A stretch of DNA of 9,073 bases from Pseudomonadota bacterium (lineage in GTDB: Bacteria > Desulfobacterota > Desulfovibrionia > Desulfovibrionales > Desulfovibrionaceae), in the NCBI GenBank assembly GCA_018822065.1, contig JAHJKV010000080.1, positions 1 through 9,073 of the forward strand, in the 5' to 3' direction. The notes under the pieces are model-generated. The model was not told the DNA's origin, did not search any database, and saw nothing but the letters and a program-made list of their open reading frames with translations. Positions 6,373 to 9,073 of this stretch are shown one piece after another. Each line of letters begins with the position of its first letter. The stretch's first letter is position 1. The translations under genes and the position numbers were made by a program.

Positions 6373-7323
6373 ATGGTCCAGGCCGAAGCCAAACAAAAAA
6401 TTCTGTTGGAAAGCGGGACAAACGAGGTTGAAATCCTTGAGTTCTTTCTTGGTGGCCAGAGCTATGGAATAAACGTCTCCAAGATTCTTCAGATCATTAC
6501 CTATGACGAGGAATTCTTCACCCAGACGCCGGAAACACCTCCGGCCATGCCTGGAGTGTTGCTCTGGCGCAACGAGACAATTCCGTTCATCAACCTCTAC
6601 ACCACGCTGAATATCCACTCCAAGGTCGAGGTGGAGCGTCCGGTGGCCCTAGTCACGGAGTTCAATAACCTCATCTGCGCCTTCCTCATCGACGGCGTCA
6701 ATCGAATCCACCGCATCAGCTGGGACAAAATGGATTCCATGGACCCGTTCCTGGATCAGTTCTCGGCAAAGGTCACCGGCTCTGTTCATGTGGACGACAA
6801 AGACGTTTTGCTCATCGATTTCGAATACATCGTGGCCGAACTCTTCCCGGCGACCAAGCTCGGTTATGGCGACGCCATCATCCTTCCGGAAAACGTCACC
6901 AAGGAGATGCGCGGCAGCAGGAAAATCGTCCTCGCTGAAGATTCACCGTTCATCCGCCACGCCATTCTCGAACTGATGCACAAGGCTGGTTACTCGACTG
7001 TCTCGGAATTTGAAAACGGACAGATCGCCTACGATCATCTTATGGACCTCAAACAGACCATTACTGAAGAGAGTGTGGATGCGACCGACCACCTCGACCT
7101 GATCATTACGGACATCGAAATGCCCCGGCTCGATGGTCTCACCCTCTGCCGTCGCATCAAGGACGACACCGTCCTTGGCCAGACGCCGGTGATCATCTTC
7201 AGTTCACTTATCAACGAACAGATGGGGATCAAATGCCAGGAAGTGGGTTCCGACGCCCACATCACCAAACCACAGATGGGTATCCTGGTGGACACGCTGG
7301 ACAAGCTGCTCTTCGGCAAATAG
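6373..7323 (+). CDS. cheV: CheV: CheW-like coupling domain fused to a response receiver
   Basis: A 316-residue cytoplasmic chemotaxis protein of normal CheV length. Residues about 18-160 are a CheW-like domain (E-I-L-E-F-F-L-G-G-Q-S-Y-G-I-N-V-S-K-I, then M-P-G-V and a late L-L-I-D-F-E), which links receptors to the CheA kinase. Residues about 182-313 are a receiver domain with the acidic pair E189-D190, phospho-acceptor D247 in I-T-D-I-E-M-P, S277 and K299-P300, so every residue needed for phosphorylation is present. Such proteins couple receptors to CheA and tune adaptation when phosphorylated by CheA. No other che gene is nearby, so it works with a system encoded elsewhere. It is transcribed divergently from the channel pair and ends in its own strong terminator, i.e. 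it is monocistronic. Confidence 0.96.
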   Translation: MVQAEAKQKILLESGTNEVEILEFFLGGQSYGINVSKILQIITYDEEFFTQTPETPPAMPGVLLWRNETIPFINLYTTLNIHSKVEVERPVALVTEFNNLICAFLIDGVNRIHRISWDKMDSMDPFLDQFSAKVTGSVHVDDKDVLLIDFEYIVAELFPATKLGYGDAIILPENVTKEMRGSRKIVLAEDSPFIRHAILELMHKAGYSTVSEFENGQIAYDHLMDLKQTITEESVDATDHLDLIITDIEMPRLDGLTLCRRIKDDTVLGQTPVIIFSSLINEQMGIKCQEVGSDAHITKPQMGILVDTLDKLLFGK

Positions 7324-7345
7324 GCACACCGAACAGATGACCACA

Positions 7346-7376
7346 GGGCGGACAGATCAATCTGTCCGCCCTTTTT
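7346..7376 (+). terminator. Intrinsic terminator of cheV
   Basis: A perfect 12-bp stem (GGGCGGACAGAT / ATCTGTCCGCCC) with a 2-base loop is followed by five T residues. It begins 22 bases after the cheV stop. Its T-tract touches the stop codon of the convergent membrane-protein gene (7376-7378). Read from the other strand the hairpin has no T-run behind it, so termination in that direction would be weaker. Confidence 0.93.
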
Positions 7377-8116
7377 CATTCCTGCGTGTCGTCGTTTCCA
7401 GACCCGGTTCCGGGTTGCTTCGGCTCGTCCGACAACGAAAAACCGGTGCCGAGATTCGAGTTGGAGGAATGTACCCTTTGAGATTCCTTAAAGAAACGAT
7501 CATAGCTGGAATTAAAATCAGAGGCCAGGAAGCAGTGCTCAAAGGCCTCCCTGGGGTCATCGAGATGATTATAGAAATAAGCCGGGATTCGGTTTTTATT
7601 GAATGAGGCACGCTTGCGCCCCGGGCATTCCAGGGCCTGCCAGATCATGGACACCCGCGCCAATCCGGTGACCCGTTGCCTCGCCTGAAAGAAAGGATAG
7701 CGCCACCGAAACACGAATGCCAGTCGGATATAGAGCATTTCCAGCATATTGATGAATACGATGACACCAATAATCACGCTGAAGATGATCCAGGTGTTTC
7801 GTGCATCGGTCTGAAAGTTCGGCGAGGCGGAGTCAATGTACGGAAGAGAATAGAGTTGAAAGGCCATAAAGGTGCCCACCAGGGTCAGGAGCATGATGGT
7901 CAAAAACATCCGCGCCTGCCTGTACATCCGCTCCTTGGCCTCCATCACCGCACAGAGTTCACCGGGATTATGGATGGCAGGTCGGTCGTCATAGGCAAAA
8001 ATCCGCAGCCACAGCCGATAGGTTCGTTCTCGTTCCCGGAAATATTCACCAAAGAAGAAATTGAAGATGGAGGTCAGAGCCCCGGTGGTGATGAGAAACG
8101 CGGACGGATTATACAT
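7376..8116 (-). CDS. Three-helix inner-membrane protein of unknown function
   Basis: A 246-residue protein I do not recognise. It has hydrophobic segments at about 6-23, 69-91 and 109-131. A basic and aromatic loop lies between the first two (FRERERTYRLWLRIF), and a basic patch follows the third (RWRYPFFQARQRV). The C-terminal half is soluble, ending in a low-complexity tail rich in Ser, Gly, Asn and Asp (about 215-246). The start is taken at ATG 8116 because AAGGAG (8126-8121) is correctly placed before it; a TTG 11 codons upstream (8149) has no such site. No catalytic motif is visible. It has its own promoter, converges on cheV, and forms a single-gene unit. A role in channel or chemotaxis function cannot be inferred beyond proximity. 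Confidence 0.85.
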   Translation of the reverse strand: MYNPSAFLITTGALTSIFNFFFGEYFRERERTYRLWLRIFAYDDRPAIHNPGELCAVMEAKERMYRQARMFLTIMLLTLVGTFMAFQLYSLPYIDSASPNFQTDARNTWIIFSVIIGVIVFINMLEMLYIRLAFVFRWRYPFFQARQRVTGLARVSMIWQALECPGRKRASFNKNRIPAYFYNHLDDPREAFEHCFLASDFNSSYDRFFKESQRVHSSNSNLGTGFSLSDEPKQPGTGSGNDDTQE

Positions 8117-8120
8117 GTTG

Positions 8121-8126
8121 CTCCTT
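8121..8126 (-). promoter_or_regulatory. Ribosome binding site that fixes the membrane-protein start
   Basis: AAGGAG four bases before ATG 8116. It lies inside the longer open frame that begins at TTG 8149, so it argues for the shorter protein. Confidence 0.75.
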
Positions 8127-8157
8127 ATGTTTCCTTGAATGAGGCGCAAGGATTTTT

Positions 8158-8187
8158 CTTATAGAAGAAACAACACCAAAAGGTCAA
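8158..8187 (-). promoter_or_regulatory. sigma70-type promoter of the membrane-protein gene
   Basis: TTGACC (8187-8182; 5 of 6 to TTGACA), an 18-base spacer, then TATAAG (8163-8158; 5 of 6 to TATAAT). The transcript would start near 8151, with a leader of about 35 bases. The -35 element overlaps the last T residues of the upstream gene's terminator, so the two signals are fused back to back. Confidence 0.6.
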
Positions 8188-8225
8188 AAGTCGGCCCTGT
8201 CCGCAAACAGAGCAGACAGGGCCGA
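8186..8225 (-). terminator. Intrinsic terminator of the SH3b-domain gene
   Basis: On the minus strand an 11-bp perfect stem (TCGGCCCTGTC / GACAGGGCCGA) with a 13-base loop is followed by CTTTTG. It begins 25 bases past the stop codon at 8250. The T-run is only four long, but a second TTTT follows shortly after. Confidence 0.82.
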
Positions 8226-8249
8226 TTCCAAAGGTGTAGCTAGTGATGG

Positions 8250-9073
8250 TCAGGGCATGAGACGCGTGCCAAAAAGCGTTGCCCGACGAACCCAGAATTC
8301 CTTGATGCCCTGGGGAATAAAGGCAGCTTGGCAGTAAGAAAGATCCTTGAAATCCTGCCCAGGCAGATAGACGTAGATCATGAGTTCCTTGGAATCTCCC
8401 ATCTCCTCCTTGAAGAGCGTGGTCACAAAGTCCTTGAGGGATTCATCGCTGGGGATGACATTGACATCCAGGAACACCTTGAGCATCAATCGACCCAGGT
8501 TCACATTCGTGCCGGAAACCCGCTCAAGCATGGCATACTTGTATCCATGCCGGACCTTGTCGGCACGTGGAACCGGACCCTTGTGCGGTTCGTCGCCATC
8601 ATCCCTGGGATTGATGGCCATGCTCTGTTTCCCATCAGGGGAGGTCGCCACCGCAGAGACAGCTTCGGGAGCAGCAGCAGGCTCATTCTCCCGGGTCGGA
8701 GGTACGGTCTGCACCGGAGGGGTCATGGCCGGACTGTCCATGGGCCCTTTGAGAAACGGGCTCGTCCGAACGGACTGCTCGTTACCAGCTGCCAGGGTCG
8801 GTTCTCCAGGTTGCAGGGGATGAACCGTTGGAGTTTCTACTTTTTCCCCCAGCATCGGTGCATAGAGATAGCCTAGGGCCTTTCTGGGATCCTGGCTTGT
8901 CTCCTTCACCTGAAACACGGCGTACCAACCCTTTTCAAGCAGATCGAGGCGGACCTTGTCTCCTGGGGCTAGCGTGGTCACCAGGCTGGAACTGGCGGTG
9001 CGCTGGGCACGGACGTTAACCCGCCGTTCAATCTCCACCACCTTGCCCGAAGTCACTACCGGTGTCACAGGCG
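8250..9073 (-). CDS. SH3b-domain protein, probably cell-envelope, N-terminus outside window
   Basis: The last 274 codons of a longer protein; the frame is still open at the right edge (a GTG at 9068 is in frame, but nothing marks it as a start). Counting from that GTG, residues about 8-73 form a bacterial SH3 domain: R-V-N-V-R-A-Q, then S-S-L-V-T-T-L-A-P-G-D-K-V and G-W-Y-A-V, ending G-Y-L-Y. Such domains usually bind peptidoglycan or act as exported protein modules. About 78-145 is a Pro/Ala/Glu-rich flexible linker. About 165-272 is a compact C-terminal domain I do not recognise (L-M-L-K-V-F-L-D-V-N, then E-L-M-I-Y-V-Y-L-P-G-Q-D). Periplasmic or lipoprotein location is inferred, since the signal region is not visible. 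It ends at its own terminator and is not obviously tied to its neighbours. Confidence 0.82.
   Translation of the reverse strand, partial: PVTPVVTSGKVVEIERRVNVRAQRTASSSLVTTLAPGDKVRLDLLEKGWYAVFQVKETSQDPRKALGYLYAPMLGEKVETPTVHPLQPGEPTLAAGNEQSVRTSPFLKGPMDSPAMTPPVQTVPPTRENEPAAAPEAVSAVATSPDGKQSMAINPRDDGDEPHKGPVPRADKVRHGYKYAMLERVSGTNVNLGRLMLKVFLDVNVIPSDESLKDFVTTLFKEEMGDSKELMIYVYLPGQDFKDLSYCQAAFIPQGIKEFWVRRATLFGTRLMP

Overview
The window reads like chromosomal DNA of a Gram-negative, motile bacterium. The best guess is a Desulfovibrio-like member of the Desulfobacterota. This rests on overall gene style (CheV, prokaryotic pentameric channels, several exported proteins with Sec signals, moderate GC) and not on any marker gene, so it is an inference. 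Almost all genes lie on the minus strand; cheV and one dead gene fragment are on the plus strand.

Left part (1-3215). The 5' portion of a group II intron (minus strand, 603 down to the left edge) carries the first 19 codons of its reverse transcriptase/maturase. It sits immediately after the U-tract of an intrinsic terminator, the usual target of class C introns. That terminator ends a minus-strand unit: a Gfo/Idh/MocA oxidoreductase, one base later an AEC-family permease, then a small exported protein of unknown function. The small protein has an in-frame amber codon between its signal peptide and an otherwise intact mature domain. A plus-strand remnant (3399-3726) is the C-terminal piece of a periplasmic amino-acid-type solute-binding protein, 5'-truncated and frameshifted.

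Centre (3755-7376). This is the most interesting part. Two adjacent genes encode pentameric ligand-gated ion channels of the GLIC/ELIC type. They align without a gap over 324 residues at about 63% identity (counted by eye). The pore and coupling region is nearly invariant, while the loop F to loop C part of the ligand-binding domain is only about 28% identical. They are transcribed divergently from cheV, a CheW-receiver fusion of the chemotaxis system. A 17-bp palindrome overlaps the ribosome binding site of the first channel gene, and a good sigma70-type promoter precedes cheV. The arrangement suggests, but does not prove, a ligand-sensing module in which paired ion channels sit beside a chemotaxis adaptor.

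Right part (7346-9073). A perfect 12-bp-stem terminator ends cheV. Converging on it is a three-helix membrane protein of unknown function, with a clear promoter that overlaps the tail of the preceding terminator. Beyond that terminator lies the C-terminal 274 codons of an SH3b-domain protein that runs off the right edge.
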